From positions 1,156,287 through 1,220,286 of the forward strand of contig NC_087063.1 in NCBI RefSeq assembly GCF_963678635.1: a stretch of 64,000 bases of DNA, given 5' to 3'. Of the stretch, positions 24,001-34,440 are shown piece after piece. The DNA is from Symsagittifera roscoffensis (lineage: Eukaryota; Xenacoelomorpha; Acoela; Convolutidae). The position numbers were made by a program, and so were the translations under genes. The notes under the pieces were generated by a model. The model searched no databases. It was not told the origin of the DNA and was given only the letters and a program-made list of their open reading frames with translations. Within the stretch, counting starts at the first letter, position 1. The number at the start of each line of letters is the position of its first letter.

Positions 24001-25863
24001 GGAGCGTTAACTTCTCAACAAGAGAGCAAAATTCAGTACTTCATCGACTCATTATTTAGCATCGAAAATCAAAATCTTTTTTTTTTCAAACCTCGCTATT
24101 TCCTCCCAAAAAAGCCGTTAAAATTGTGTCGCCGATAGAATATTGCATAAAAAAACATGTATTCAGCTTCAAGCTTCGGTTGTAACGGTTAAGTCGACAA
24201 AAAGTTTTCTCTTTGTTTCATCCTTCCGGACGTTTTTTTTTTAGTATACATTGATATATCATTGATATATTTCGTGTCTGATAACGTATTTTTGATACCA
24301 TAATGTTTGCTTCAACTCAATTTGAAATAATTTCATTCGCTGCTTACGTTTAAATAGGACGAAATATATCGCGCGTTAATTATCCAAACTAGCCAAGCTG
24401 GCAGTTTTCAAACCACCATATCTTCACAACAAGACTGCCCGTATATCAGGGCAAAACCCTGAATGTTTCGACTGCCCTCCAATCCATATCAAATGGTTTT
24501 TGGGAAAAGAAAAAATTGATAAACTTTAAATTTCGGACAAAATCAAAAATCAAGAGTAAAAAATTGAGTCGTACCAAATTAATACGGCTGATTATCTAGC
24601 CTATTGTTCCAACAGGTGGCGTGCCTGGAATAGGTGGCGTGCTTGATTTTTGCAGGTGGCGTGCTTGGAATCCCATTTTCTAACCGGAGTCTAGGCTGCA
24701 AAATTAATACGACCGATTAGCTAGCCTCAATTCAATTTGGAAAATATTTGTTGAGCGGGATTATTCGCCACGCATAAATAATTCGCGTTACGCTTTCAGC
24801 ATTACAAATAAAATCTTCAAAACGCGTTTAATTTAGTCCAGAGCATGGCCAAATTGGCAATTTTCAAACTCCCAGAACTTTGCCAAAAATGATCTGAGGT
24901 AAAATATATTTTCTATTTGATCTCAGGGAGCCAATGCTTTCATTTACTGAATTGAACGACTGAATGAATTGACCGAATTGAACGAATAAAAAACCACCCC
25001 AACTTTCAGATGACATCAAAAAAATGTAGTAAAAAGGGCTTGTTAAAAAGTCACAATTAGTCTGGAGAAAAAACCACCCAGAGCCAAAACAGTCCATCCC
25101 TTTCTTTGAAAGATGCATAACAAAGCCGCTCGTATCAGGGCAACGTCCTAAATAATCCGACTCCCCTTTAATATTTTTGCACAAATTTTTGTTAAAACCT
25201 TTTTAAAAATTGATACAAGTTCAAAAATAAAGAACTTTTCCGGGAAAATCGTTTCCCAACACAATAAATAAAAAAGGAAGTGACAAAATGACCGTTTTTC
25301 AACGAAATGAAAAACTCATATAGCTCTGTTCAAGCTGCTTGGGGTTATATAGAACAAAAATTATCGCAAAAAAAACTTCCCCAAACTAGCCAAATTGTCA
25401 ATTTCCAAACCCCTTATAAAAAAACTTCCAACCCCCACAAAAACTAATCTTAATTAAAATATGTGTGCTCAGGGCACCAAAACTTTCCAGGTGGTATGAA
25501 AATCTGTTTAAAAAGGGCTAGTTAAAAATTCAGTAATTTGTCGTCTGAAGATAAAACTCCGAGCATAAATACTCCATCTTTTCTGCAACAGTCGGAACAA
25601 AAAAAATTTTTGTGTGCGCATATCTCTATGAGCGGCAAAAACTTCGCAATTTTTTCATCAGATTAGCTTCTGCTGAAAATTTCTATTTGAAATGAGCGAC
25701 GAGCGAGGGCAGCTGATGAAAAGTTCCCAGAAAGCTTAGAAAGCATTGAAGTTTTAGACATTTTTCGGCGTTTTTTTTGTTTGTAAGTTTCCAGGCAAAG
25801 AATTTTTATTGAAATCACACACACACGCACACACACACAGACACACACACATACACACACACA

Positions 25864-25902
<39 letters not shown>

Positions 25903-28900
25903 CATGGTGCAATATATATCTTAATTGTGCAAGAAGTAGCAATCAAAAAGGCTTGGTTGAAAAAAATAAGGACAAGAAACTTGATAATTTTTGCGATTGA
26001 AGGTAGTTATTTTCGGATAAACTTTTGTTTGAATCAACCTCTCAAAAATCCAGTTGTCAGTTGGAACAATAACCACAATGAACTATCAAGCAATAAAAAG
26101 AATAGGAAAAATAAATAGGATTCATCGACAGGCAATTCACCGATACCAACTCTGGGGAGAAAAATTCAGCCGAACGATAATAACTTGAAAACATTGTAGA
26201 TTTTTTACCATAATAAGCAAAAAAAAAGATTTCAGCAGTTTTCTTTCCATTTTAGATCTTAACTAACATCTTGAGTTTCTGATGTTTTTTCTAAAATTTA
26301 AGAAATTACGAACAATTACTTATTTTTTTGCTTCTTTGAAGGTACATCATGAATTTCTCAAAAATTTCAGATATAAACTTTTAAGCAGCAAAAAACAAGT
26401 TCGGATCAAATTTATAAACTATTTTGATTTTAGCTAACCGGGGCATGGTTTCCAACAGTAGGGCTAGGTGAGTTCTGACTGGGAATCGATCCTCCACCTC
26501 TTGAACTAGAAGCACCGGCATTTGCACTGCTGATTGGCCTTACAGTATTCTGCTGTTGTCTTTGGCCCAAAAGATGCTGTTTTCTTGGAATCGAAGCGGC
26601 GCTCGTTGGCCGAGAAATTTGCCCAATCTGACCTGGGCGATTTTGCTCTTCAAATAGAAAACTTCCGTCAATGTATTGACTCGCCACTGCGGGCGGAGAG
26701 TTGGTCGGTTTAATGAAATTGTTATAATAACCAGAGTTGCTATTACTGATATAGACCGGTGGTTTGTGATTTGAAGCACCGTCGTATGTTGGTATCGGGG
26801 AACGTTTGTTAGCTGACATATTTTCACGAATGCTTTCCCATAATGCATTAATTTCTTCATCCGTTGGGGTTTTATTTAGACTGTATTCGTTATCACTATC
26901 GTTGCCATTTTGCTGTTTATTCGGTTGCATTTGCGAGTTTCTTATGTTTTCAATTTCGCTCGGAACATTCTGAGACGCGGGTGGTTTCAGAGGAGCACTT
27001 TTGGGTGTAGCCCTGCGAGAGCGATCAGGTGATTCGGCTATTCGCACGCCAGCTCTTGCTGACATTGCACGTGCGTGCGATCGCGGCATCTGCTCGTCTA
27101 TTTCGTCTTTACACTGAACTTGAACAGTCTCGGCAAAGCGAACTGACCGCTTAGCAGAACCCGGTTTCTCGACCGTTGGAGTTGGAGTTTTGGCAAGACG
27201 TTTAGTACTTTGGATATCTAGACTATCCTTAACTTTTATCTGGCAGTTTTCAAGACTGAGTGATCTTTTCAAGATGCTCTTAGGCTGAGGTAGAAATTCA
27301 TCCATCGCGTCTAACTCTTCGATTTCGTCGGCATTCGACCCGTCGAGCAGTCGGTCAAAGGGAGACGAACTTCGAATTTCAGGCCTGCTTCTATGACTTC
27401 CGGTGGAACCGTCTGAATCTTGACGTACAACGGAACTCTTTTGCGTCTGTTTCGCAGTACTCGAACTCTTCGAAGTTTCAGTTTGATGGAGCTTCTCCGG
27501 TTTCCTTGCGATTTGGTCCCTAGAACTTTCATCGTTTTCGTTTCTAGAACCCATGTCTTTTTCTCTGCTAATTGGTACAGGTATTAAGGATTTCTGAGGC
27601 TGCTGATTATTGAAATCTTGATCTTCGTGCTGAAAGTTCAAATTGACACTAGATTCTTGAGTAGCTATTGATTCGGAACTAAAATTACCGCCACCATTCA
27701 TTAGATGGGAGCTCAAATCTTGCTTCGGCTTCGCATCGTAAACCTTGTCTACATTACTAGCTGACGAACTTTCAGTCGAACTAACTGACTTTTGACTGTT
27801 GTTGTAAATCGACCATTGTGGGTCTATTACATGAGCTACCGTAGGTACAGTTTGAGGACCAAAAGACTGCTGCAAACCGTTCATGTACATTTTAGCCGAA
27901 TGTTTCAAATCTTTGCTGTTCAGGTTCTGACTTACACCATTCTGAACATCTGAGTTATTTGGCTGAACGACCTCTGTTTTCACGCTTAATTCATTCTGCA
28001 TATATTTGGTTCGGTCAGCAGTATCTTTCGGGGCGCTTTTCTCAGGTGGCGTGCTTGGAACAGGAGCTACTTGAGCCACCGGTTTGGGACTAGTGGATCC
28101 GGGGGAATCCCATTTTCTAATCGGAGTGTAGGCTATGTACTGCAATGGCGTTTTGGCCGCAGCAATAGAAGACCCAGAGGAACTGGTTGTCGGACCAGGT
28201 TCCTGTTTGAGACTCCTGGATCCTCCATTCAAATGATCGCCATTAACTGAGGTGAAATTCTGCCCAGCATTTTGAGGACTTGGACTATTGAACCCAATTT
28301 GATCATCTTCGTCCCAATTAGTTTTCGTCTCAATAGCTTTCGCAACAGTATTCGCTGAATTGACAGGAAGCGGTTTGCGCTTAATTTGTGCAGTTGTTGG
28401 TCTCTGTATAACAACAGATTTACTCGAGCCGTTTCCTTCTTTGTCAGCTTCATTTTTCCACTCGCTTGTTGAGTTCTTCTCATTAGAATCTGAAGTATTT
28501 GGTATCTGTGGACTTATTATAGATTTAGCCTGTTCAGCTGAAATCGTTTCAGTGCTTTGTGGAGTTCTGAATTTGAGCCCACTATTAGGAGTCGGAGACT
28601 TGTGACTCGGACCCTTTTCAGTTACTGAAGCACCTTCAGGTCTGGTAGCATCATCAAGGGGTTCCGGATTCATTGGCCGCGATGCAGATTTTTTATTCTT
28701 TTGATGTTGTTTTTCCAGCTCATTGTCGCTGCTATCCGAATCACCATCTAGAGAATCTTTAGATATCTTCTCTGGTTCGTTTTCAGATGTATGTGTAGTT
28801 TTAACATGATCTGGCACCAAAGCAGCCGTTTGATTCAGAGCACGCTGAAAATCCTCGACTGTTTTCTGCTGCATTTCGACTAACTTCTTCTGCTGAATTT

Positions 28901-31900
28901 CAATCTGTTTCTCGAAGGCGTTTTTGCTAGCGTGAGTATTTGCATGGGAACTGGCAGTCGCTGCTGAGTCTCCCCCGCCAAAATGACTTCGAGTGGGCGC
29001 CACGGGTGGTTTGCCTTTTGGGCCAATGCTGTTCATTTGGTATGTTTCTCGACCAATTTTCTCCCGTTGCTCCGTTTCCAAGTGGCCGTCTGAATCGAAA
29101 ACACGTTTTAGCAACGGCCAGAAAAAAACATCATATTAACGTTATTTTGAACAAAAAATAACAATTCATTACCATTGATTTAAATTTTATCCCAAACCAT
29201 CGAACACCGTGTTAAAACATCTTGAGTACAAATCTGATAATTATACTTATGAATTTTTGGCAATCTATATACACATGCTATTAATGAGTTCCAATGGAAA
29301 AATAGACTCGTATTATAACACAAATCTCACTACTTCGCTTGTTTAATTAAAAGCCTTTCAGTCGCAATTCGAGTGACTCGCAATGACAACTAGTGACAAA
29401 AGAGGTTTAAATATTTGTTTCTTTTCAGCCATTTTAGAGCGAAGAGTAACATGCCAAGCCTCAGTTCCTCTTTAGATGACTTATAGATGTAGTTTACACG
29501 ATGTGTAGTTGTATTTTTGATTGGCAACAATTATTCAATCACTGATTGAAATATCTGCAGAGCTTGATGAACCTACTTGGTGTTTTTGGCTGTTGCTGCT
29601 GGATGAGTTTGTGATGTAATGAGGACGCAGACTGGGTCTTAGACGGGGTGTCCAATTGTATGATGGTGGTGGTGGTCGAACTCGGCGAAGCACTGTCTGG
29701 TCTAAAACGAAACAAGCCGACATTTTTAACTGCTCTAAATAACAATACAAATCTCCAATTTAGCTTATAGCAGTAGTAACAGCTGTGTTTCATTAGATGA
29801 TAAAATTTTGTCCATGAATGAGATCCTATTTCGATGACATGTTGACACGTAAGCAGTTGAACAAAAGTCAGGTAAATTGACCTTCGGTTTCTCGGAGGAA
29901 TTTTTTGCTTTTTTCGGATGCCAAAATTAGTTTTCAGTGCGAGATAATTGCATCAAACAAATAAAACATCAGCAGAAATTTTTTTAGTTTTTAGATTACA
30001 GCTTATAAAAAAAATAACCCTGAAAGTGTAATAAACTTATTAAAATTAAGTAATATTCTTATTATGTTGGAATTCTAGTTTGATGTGATTATCTCACACT
30101 GAAAATTAATTTCGGCTTCCGAGTCAAGAAAAATGTCAGCAATAAACCATGAAAAAGTAAGTAAATCAAGAAAAATATGAGAAACGGAAACATATGATGG
30201 ATATTGCAAACCAGTGAACTATAAAGAAACTGGAGAGTGCATACAACGTCTATCCTAAAACTAAACGTTTTCTAAATTTATAAATTTCCAAAATCAACAT
30301 TTAAAAAGGACAGCCGGTTGGTGAGCTAGTAGCACAGAATGTTCCGACCACAATCGTATTAAAAAACAAAAAAAAACTTTCTTTGTTTTCTACAAATTAG
30401 TTTCGTTTCTTGTGCATGGTCTGACGAGACAACTAATAAACGCGTATAAAATTAGAAAATTATGCATCATTAACACCATTTAACTAGAAAAATTTAATAG
30501 CAAATAAAAAAAATGAAACATAGAGGTGTAGCTGATCTTCGCACCACTTGTGATATAACACAAAACACCCACTAAATAAAAACAAACCCAAAATTTTTTC
30601 GCCCATCAAACGACACAATATGAGGCCAATAAGCCGATATAAAATAGGCCGAAATTTATCAACCCTAGAAAAAAATGAAGTTAAAATCAAAGACTTAAAA
30701 ACTAACAAAAAGTTGTTTAAGCTCCATCCCCTTCAATTTGTTTTTATTATTAAAGAACGCAATATGAGGCCAATAAGCCGAAATAATATAGGCCAAAACC
30801 TAGTTAACCGAGAAAAAAAGGAGAAAAACAAAAAAAATGAAATTGAAGAAAAAAATAAGTTGGTAAAATTACGACCAACCTAAAAAGCAAATCTCGAACA
30901 GGACGAATATTAAAATTCTAATACGCCAAAATATGTCTGTTGCAGTTTGCAACAGAGAGGCGACTGCTGCAGTTCAGAGTGAAACGGGTAATTATTGCAC
31001 AGCTGTATGAAAATAATAGCTTTTTTGCTTCGATTGACTCATTACAAATCAAATGTCACAGCAAATGGTATTATATATTTCAGTTTTTAAAAAATTTTAT
31101 TTTATTTTTTCTCGGTTATTTAGGTTTCGGCCTATATTATTTCGGCTTATTGGCCTCTTATTGCGTCCTTTAATAACAAAAAAAAATTGTGCATAATAAA
31201 ATTCAAAAAAATCTTCTAAATTTTTTTTCGCTTTTTACACAATAATTCTTAAACTTTGCTAACCTAGAAAAATTTATTGCCAAGGAAGCCAACGTTACTC
31301 GATATAACGAACGTTACTCGATCACTTTAGGCGCTGAAAATTAGACTAACAGATATTTATCTGTTATATTTCTTCGCGTAGAAAAACACTCACCGATTCT
31401 TTTTCTGACTCTGTTGGTAAGGTTGTATGTTATATGTCTCAGTTACAATTCTCAGTTTATCTCTCGCCAGCGAAGTCGCCTGACCAGCCGAATGACTCCT
31501 CACAACCCCAGTGCTGTTCGGATAGGTTCCACTTTGGTTCGCCCTCTCACTGTTATTTCTAGCAACTCTTTCGGAAGTTTCGTCCTCGTCGTTTTGCTTT
31601 TCGTGGGTGAAAGAGGAGTTGTGTGCGCTTCGGAATGCGAATCCGGAGTTTGACCTGGAGAAGTGATGATGGAAACCAGGAATGTATTGAGGCTGAGCGT
31701 ATGGTGAGTTTGATGCGTTATTGTTTTCGTCTTTGCTTCCGAAGAAAGAACCTCCTGAAAAATTTTAAGTCATTTTCTCAAAAATGTGTTTTTGAAATTT
31801 AAGTGACCTTGAAGTTTTACAAGTGCAAAGTATGCCACACAAAAGTTTGCCTTACAAACGTGCCTAGGATTTTTTTACTGGTTTCTGGATAACATGGTGC

Positions 31901-34440
31901 AGTATGCCTCTTGGTTTGAATGATACAAAAATATTAGAACTTGATTTCATTATTGGCACTTGATTAATAGTAAACGTGCACAAACTTGCTTTACAAGAGT
32001 GAAATTGTGATATCTGAAGGTGAATACTACATGGGAATAGCTTAATGAATGACACTGAGTAGTAGAATTGTGCAGCTGATCAAACCTTGGAACCCGTCTG
32101 GACTCTTGGAATGTTGGCGGTGAAAAGAGCTGGAACGCTCGAACTTCTGGGTCTGGATGGTGCGCAGGGCATCCTCCACAGATATGCTGCGAGGGGGAGT
32201 TCGAGGACGCACTCCTATTGAAAGGGGGGTCGCAATACAATAAACGAAGGAGAAAACACCAACACAAACTTTGAAATGGTTAATTGGATGCAGTCATGCA
32301 AAGTAAACAATGAATTAAATTTTAAACTTTGAGTTTTTTTATTTTTTTTTACTTTTTGTTTCAAACCGCCATTAATGGATGCTTTTTAGCATAAATAAAA
32401 ACAAATTTTTCGTTTGATTTTTGACGGCAAATCTACGATGGGCGCTCGCGAGAGACGATGATACTATCACAAACCATGCATGCAATGTGAGAAATGACAT
32501 ATTCAACTGATATAAAAGGTTACGATCAATAGTTTTTCGAATTCAGGTAATAAGGGGGTCGTACTGTTGAATTTGAAGTTTCGTTTCTCGGGGGGCAAAT
32601 GGGCTCTTTGGAACCGGATGGTGGCTTGGTTCTGCCACTCTCTCCTCTGGGCTAGAATGGCCTCTCTCCTTTCCTCTTCTTGCCTCTCCTCCTTCGAGCG
32701 CTTCTCTTCAATTGCCCTGAAATTGAACGGGTTTCTCTCAATTTTGAGCTAAAAACTACGCTAACAAGAATAGCGAGTTGTAATGCAAGAAGCAAACAAG
32801 AATTCTCCCACCACGCCAACTTTTGTATCAAAATGTACGATAAGAAAAATGCATAAAATAAGAAAAAACTGTATATGCTTTTGTATACATTTCAGTAAGA
32901 GAGAGGAGACTGAAATGGTTGCTGAGCCATAAAAACCAGTTGATGATAAATAAAATATCGAAAAAATCTCCAAGAAAAAGAAAATAGGAAATTTAATGAT
33001 TTTTTTTGAAAAAAAAAAACACGAATCACAGCTAAAAGGGATTGAATAAGATACCATTGACTCACTAATAGCCTTCTTTGAGGTAGTCAAAATCGGCTGG
33101 AAAAAAAAACACCCTACGCCGTAGTTCCTTCCTTTTTCTAAAATGGTTGAACAATATGGATTAATGGAATTATATATTGGATCTGTTATGCAAGCTTTCG
33201 ACAAACTTTATTCAATTTCATTAAAACATTCAGTTCTGCAATGTTTCGAATATCGAATATTTCCATTAATCGATTTAAAAGTATATATTCGATACGAATA
33301 GATAGACATTGACGAAAAATTCCCCTCTATCTTGGTTGACATTCATCGGATGCTTTTGAAGAAGCAGCACAAAATTCACCTCCGGGTATTTTCTGTTATA
33401 CGGCCCAAAATTGCCAAATGGTTCATCGAGCTTCTGTTTATAATGAAAGCCTTGATTTTATTTTGCTGTTAGTAGTTGTTAATAACTTCAACCAATCAGA
33501 TTCGAGATTTATGATGTAATTTTCAAAATAACAAAAGAGCAGTTTTGGGCCGTATAGCAGAAAAGACGCTTACCTTCTTCGCTTGTTCGTGGCCTGGGAG
33601 AGAAGTTTGGCCCTCTCTCGAGAGACGGCAGTGCGCTGAGTGCGTTCATTCAACTTCTGCTGATCCAGGAATCGATACCGATCGCTGAAACAAAACCAAA
33701 TTCACACCACCGTCCAAACCAAATCATTCAGATTGACCGCAAAAACAAATCGATTGTTGCAACCAATTTTGATCCTAGGGAACAATTCAAGGTGATATGT
33801 TACAATAGGTGGTAATTTTAATTATAGTGCATGTATTTAATTGAGAACTACAATGCATAAAATAGATATTTCATTTAAAGTCAATTGTACATGCTGCTAA
33901 GATAGTTTTTGTTGATAATTTACTCAGCCAAATAAAATTTTATTCAAAATTTCACACTTCTTTTGACAAAAAGTTTGAATTTTGAAATTAATTATAAATA
34001 CTGTTCGAAGTGCGACAAAAAGCGATCCAGCTACTAAACTTGAATCTGCCACCTTTAGTAATATATCACCCAATTCAATTGCTAAATCATAATCAGGCTC
34101 AGACGATTTATCCACAATGGAAGGACCAACATACGAGTTCTACAGAACTTTATGAAGAACTGCGGTTGAGACCCTGGTTAAATACAACATAGAATTTTTC
34201 AAGTTATTTTACAAGTAATGTTGCCTCGCCCTCAAGCAACGAGCACGGATAAGCGTGGCCCTGGAACCACTGACTGACCTTTCGATTGAAAATTCGAAAA
34301 CAGTTATTTCCAGATATTGATTCAAATTGTTCCTGAGAAACCCGAAATTACCTAAATGAGTATTGTCTTTATTAAACTCCTGGAAAATTTTAGAATTGAA
34401 ACTACCTGTAGCTGCTGCCGTCTCCTCCGACGAGAGTCAT
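17829..34440 (-). CDS. CEP126: CEP126-like centrosomal/ciliary protein, nine exons
   Basis: In vertebrates CEP126 is a centrosome and ciliary-base protein needed for microtubule organisation and cilium formation. Nine exons join in phase into 1292 codons (human CEP126 is about 1117). Landmarks appear in the same order as in the human protein. A basic, Glu-rich predicted helix spans residues about 12-85 (NKRRRAIEEKR, REAILAQRR). FQRAHLP is shared (human FQRAHVP). VEDALRTIQ corresponds to human LEEALKQIQ. A basic KSIL(K) motif near residue 905 precedes a VRFAETVQV segment. A C-terminal helical motif has LSLEEQKLMMSLEHLNNKL against human LSAEEQKILESLNDLSERL. The middle is long, Ser/Gln/Asn-rich and presumably disordered. 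Introns 7 (about 4.8 kb) and 8 (about 3.5 kb) are packed with repeats. The last codons could instead be spliced onward from a weak donor at 17863. Identity is inferred from remembered family landmarks, not a search. Confidence 0.82.
18118..18385 (+). mobile_element. hAT-like MITE, copy b (3' truncated)
   Basis: Begins CAGGGCGGATCTAGGATTTT followed by the G-rich block and the shared internal sequence (gagtttctgaactctcccaaat). It stops near the gcgcc block. It lies in the presumed upstream flank of exon 9 within intron 8. Confidence 0.72.
18386..20092. other. intron 8, no recognised feature
   Basis: AT-rich intronic sequence. A 112-codon minus-strand frame at 18934-19272 and an 87-codon frame at 18438-18701 show no domain and no splice support. 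Confidence 0.5.
20093..20572 (+). mobile_element. Helentron-like non-autonomous element, copy 4
   Basis: A diverged plus-oriented copy in intron 8: cagggcgaagccttg hairpin, weaker internal palindrome, and right end ttcttcgaaagtcggaacaa. Confidence 0.75.
21505..21607 (-). CDS. CEP126: CEP126-like exon 8
   Basis: 103 bases between acceptor TTTTAG and donor ATACAG|GTAAAC. Encodes FPGVVPKSSSSAATFSSSSA and a Gln-rich segment ending QQPPDT. Phase 0 to phase 1 fits exons 7 and 9. Confidence 0.72.
21755..22085. mobile_element. MITE with about 70-bp inverted repeats
   Basis: The left arm aagacgatttatccac at about 21756 is mirrored by the right arm gtggataaatggtctt at about 22068-22083. GAACCGCTGTTGT near the inner edge of the left arm is matched by acaacagcggttcgcc on the right. 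A related copy lies at about 34100-34300. It is intronic in the CEP126-like gene (intron 7). Confidence 0.65.
22090..23073. other. intron 7 segment, no recognised feature
   Basis: AT-rich sequence. A short gat microsatellite lies at about 22156-22178. Confidence 0.5.
23082..23478 (+). mobile_element. hAT-like MITE, copy c, complete with 8-bp TSD
   Basis: A 397-bp element starting CAGGCGCAGATCAAGG and ending CCTAAATCCGCTACTG, imperfect inverted repeats of each other. It is flanked by perfect 8-bp duplications ATTTACCC (23074-23081 and 23479-23486). An 8-bp target duplication with CAG...CTG ends is typical of hAT elements. It includes a G21 run at 23108-23128 and has no coding capacity. Confidence 0.88.
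23487..24309. other. intron 7 segment, no recognised feature
   Basis: AT-rich. A small cluster of atcatgtaac/acacaaatcatgtaat/acac repeats lies at about 23770-23815. Confidence 0.45.
24310..24426 (+). mobile_element. partial Helentron-like element
   Basis: Only the internal block of the family (aatttgaaataatttc, gacgaaatatatcgcgcgtt, ccatatcttcacaac) is present, running directly into copy 5. This suggests a nested or truncated insertion. Confidence 0.6.
24427..25123 (+). mobile_element. Helentron-like non-autonomous element, copy 5, interrupted
   Basis: Starts aacaagactgcccgtatatc with a degraded hairpin and ends near ctttctttgaaagatgcataacaa. It is longer than the others because of an insertion at 24602-24700 flanked by 26-bp near-repeats. 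Its end merges with the start of copy 6. Confidence 0.7.
24602..24700 (+). repeat. rearranged fragment of CEP126-like exon 7 inside intron 7
   Basis: caggtggcgtgc appears, with small changes, three times (24613, 24632, 24653). The third copy continues ttggaatcccattttctaac and cggagtctaggct. Exon 7 has caggtggcgtgcttggaa at 28043-28060 and ggaatcccattttcta onward at 28104-28134. The intronic copy lacks the 43 bases between them, with the join at a shared GGAA. The block is bounded by 24576-24601 and 24701-24726, 26-bp sequences differing at three positions. Confidence 0.8.
25119..25600 (+). mobile_element. Helentron-like non-autonomous element, copy 6
   Basis: Starts aacaaagccgctcgtatcag, immediately after copy 5, and ends cagtcggaacaa. 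Internal blocks are diverged. Copies 5 and 6 form a head-to-tail pair. Confidence 0.72.
25816..25900 (+). repeat. (CA)n microsatellite
   Basis: About 85 bases of CA dinucleotides with a few interruptions (g, g, t, g). Open frames across it are artefacts of the repeat. Confidence 0.95.
25901..26438. other. intron 7 proximal segment, no recognised feature
   Basis: Non-coding sequence between the microsatellite and exon 7. No repeat copy identified. Confidence 0.5.
26439..29089 (-). CDS. CEP126: CEP126-like exon 7 (large central exon)
   Basis: 2651 bases without a stop, acceptor ATTCAG, donor CCCCG|GTTAGC, encoding about 883 residues. It includes a short helix EKQIEIQQKKLVEMQQKTVE, long Ser/Pro/Gln/Asn-rich tracts, the KSILKRSLSLE motif and RSVRFAETVQV. 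Human CEP126 likewise has one very large central exon. The frame stays open to TAA at 26430, but splicing at 26439 is supported by phase and by the two further exons that restore the conserved C-terminus. Confidence 0.85.
29577..29701 (-). CDS. CEP126: CEP126-like exon 6
   Basis: 125 bases, acceptor TTTTAG, donor CCAA|GTAGGT. Encodes PDSASPSSTTTTIIQLDTPS and a Gln-rich segment. Phase 2 in and phase 1 out match the flanking exons. Confidence 0.75.
30355..31175. mobile_element. MITE with about 70-bp inverted repeats, plus a partial copy
   Basis: The left arm begins TTATTAAAGAACGCAATATG at about 30748 and continues aggccaataagccgaaataa. The right arm at about 31100-31175 is its reverse complement with few changes, giving an element of about 425 bases. 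A third arm (gaggccaataagccgatata) at about 30621 marks an earlier truncated copy. It lies in intron 5 of the CEP126-like gene. Confidence 0.7.
31394..31754 (-). CDS. CEP126: CEP126-like exon 5
   Basis: 361 bases, acceptor TTTCAG, donor CG|GTGAGT. The only frame without stops is the one set by exon 4. It encodes a Ser/Asn-rich low-complexity segment beginning GGSFFGSKDENN and ending YQQSQKKN. Confidence 0.8.
32086..32214 (-). CDS. CEP126: CEP126-like exon 4
   Basis: 129 bases, acceptor CAATAG, donor CAAG|GTTTGA. Encodes VRPRTPPRSISVEDALRTIQ, aligning with the human PVPPLEEALKQIQ segment, then a Ser-rich tail. An alternative acceptor four bases further in (GAG|TG) does not keep the upstream phase. 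Confidence 0.83.
32565..32716 (-). CDS. CEP126: CEP126-like exon 3
   Basis: 152 bases, acceptor TTTCAG, donor ACA|GTACGA. Encodes AIEEKRSKEERQEEERR and the diagnostic REAILAQRR and RFQRAHLPPEKR segments. Phase matches both neighbours. Confidence 0.85.
33386..33571. mobile_element. small MITE abutting the exon 2 splice donor
   Basis: GTATTTTCTGTTATACGGCC at about 33386 is mirrored by ggccgtatagcagaaaag near 33549-33567. The inverted repeats are about 27 bp around about 130 bases of non-coding sequence. Its end lies within a few bases of the GT of the exon 2 donor (33573-33572). Confidence 0.65.
33574..33684 (-). CDS. CEP126: CEP126-like exon 2
   Basis: Acceptor TTTCAG and donor AAGAAG|GTAAGC bound 111 bases encoding DRYRFLDQQKLNERTQ through RERAKLLSQATNKRR. 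This is the charged N-terminal helix of the family. The donor abuts a MITE at 33386-33571. Confidence 0.82.
34100..34300. mobile_element. second copy of the 21.76-kb MITE (partial)
   Basis: acgatttatccacaatggaa, then tatgaagaactgcgg, aagtaatgttgcctcgccct and gagcacggat parallel 21756-21950. The right arm is not clearly preserved. It lies in intron 1 of the CEP126-like gene. Confidence 0.65.
34406..34440 (-). CDS. CEP126: CEP126-like exon 1 (coding start)
   Basis: ATG at 34440-34438 opens MTLVGGDGSSY and ends phase 2 at the donor AG|GTAGTT. The start is chosen because the phase fits exon 2 exactly and the human protein also has only a short leader before the charged helix. Confidence 0.65.

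Noticed and set aside
25663-26000. Long Cys-Val and His-Thr repeat frames
   Set aside because: They are translations of the (CA)n microsatellite.
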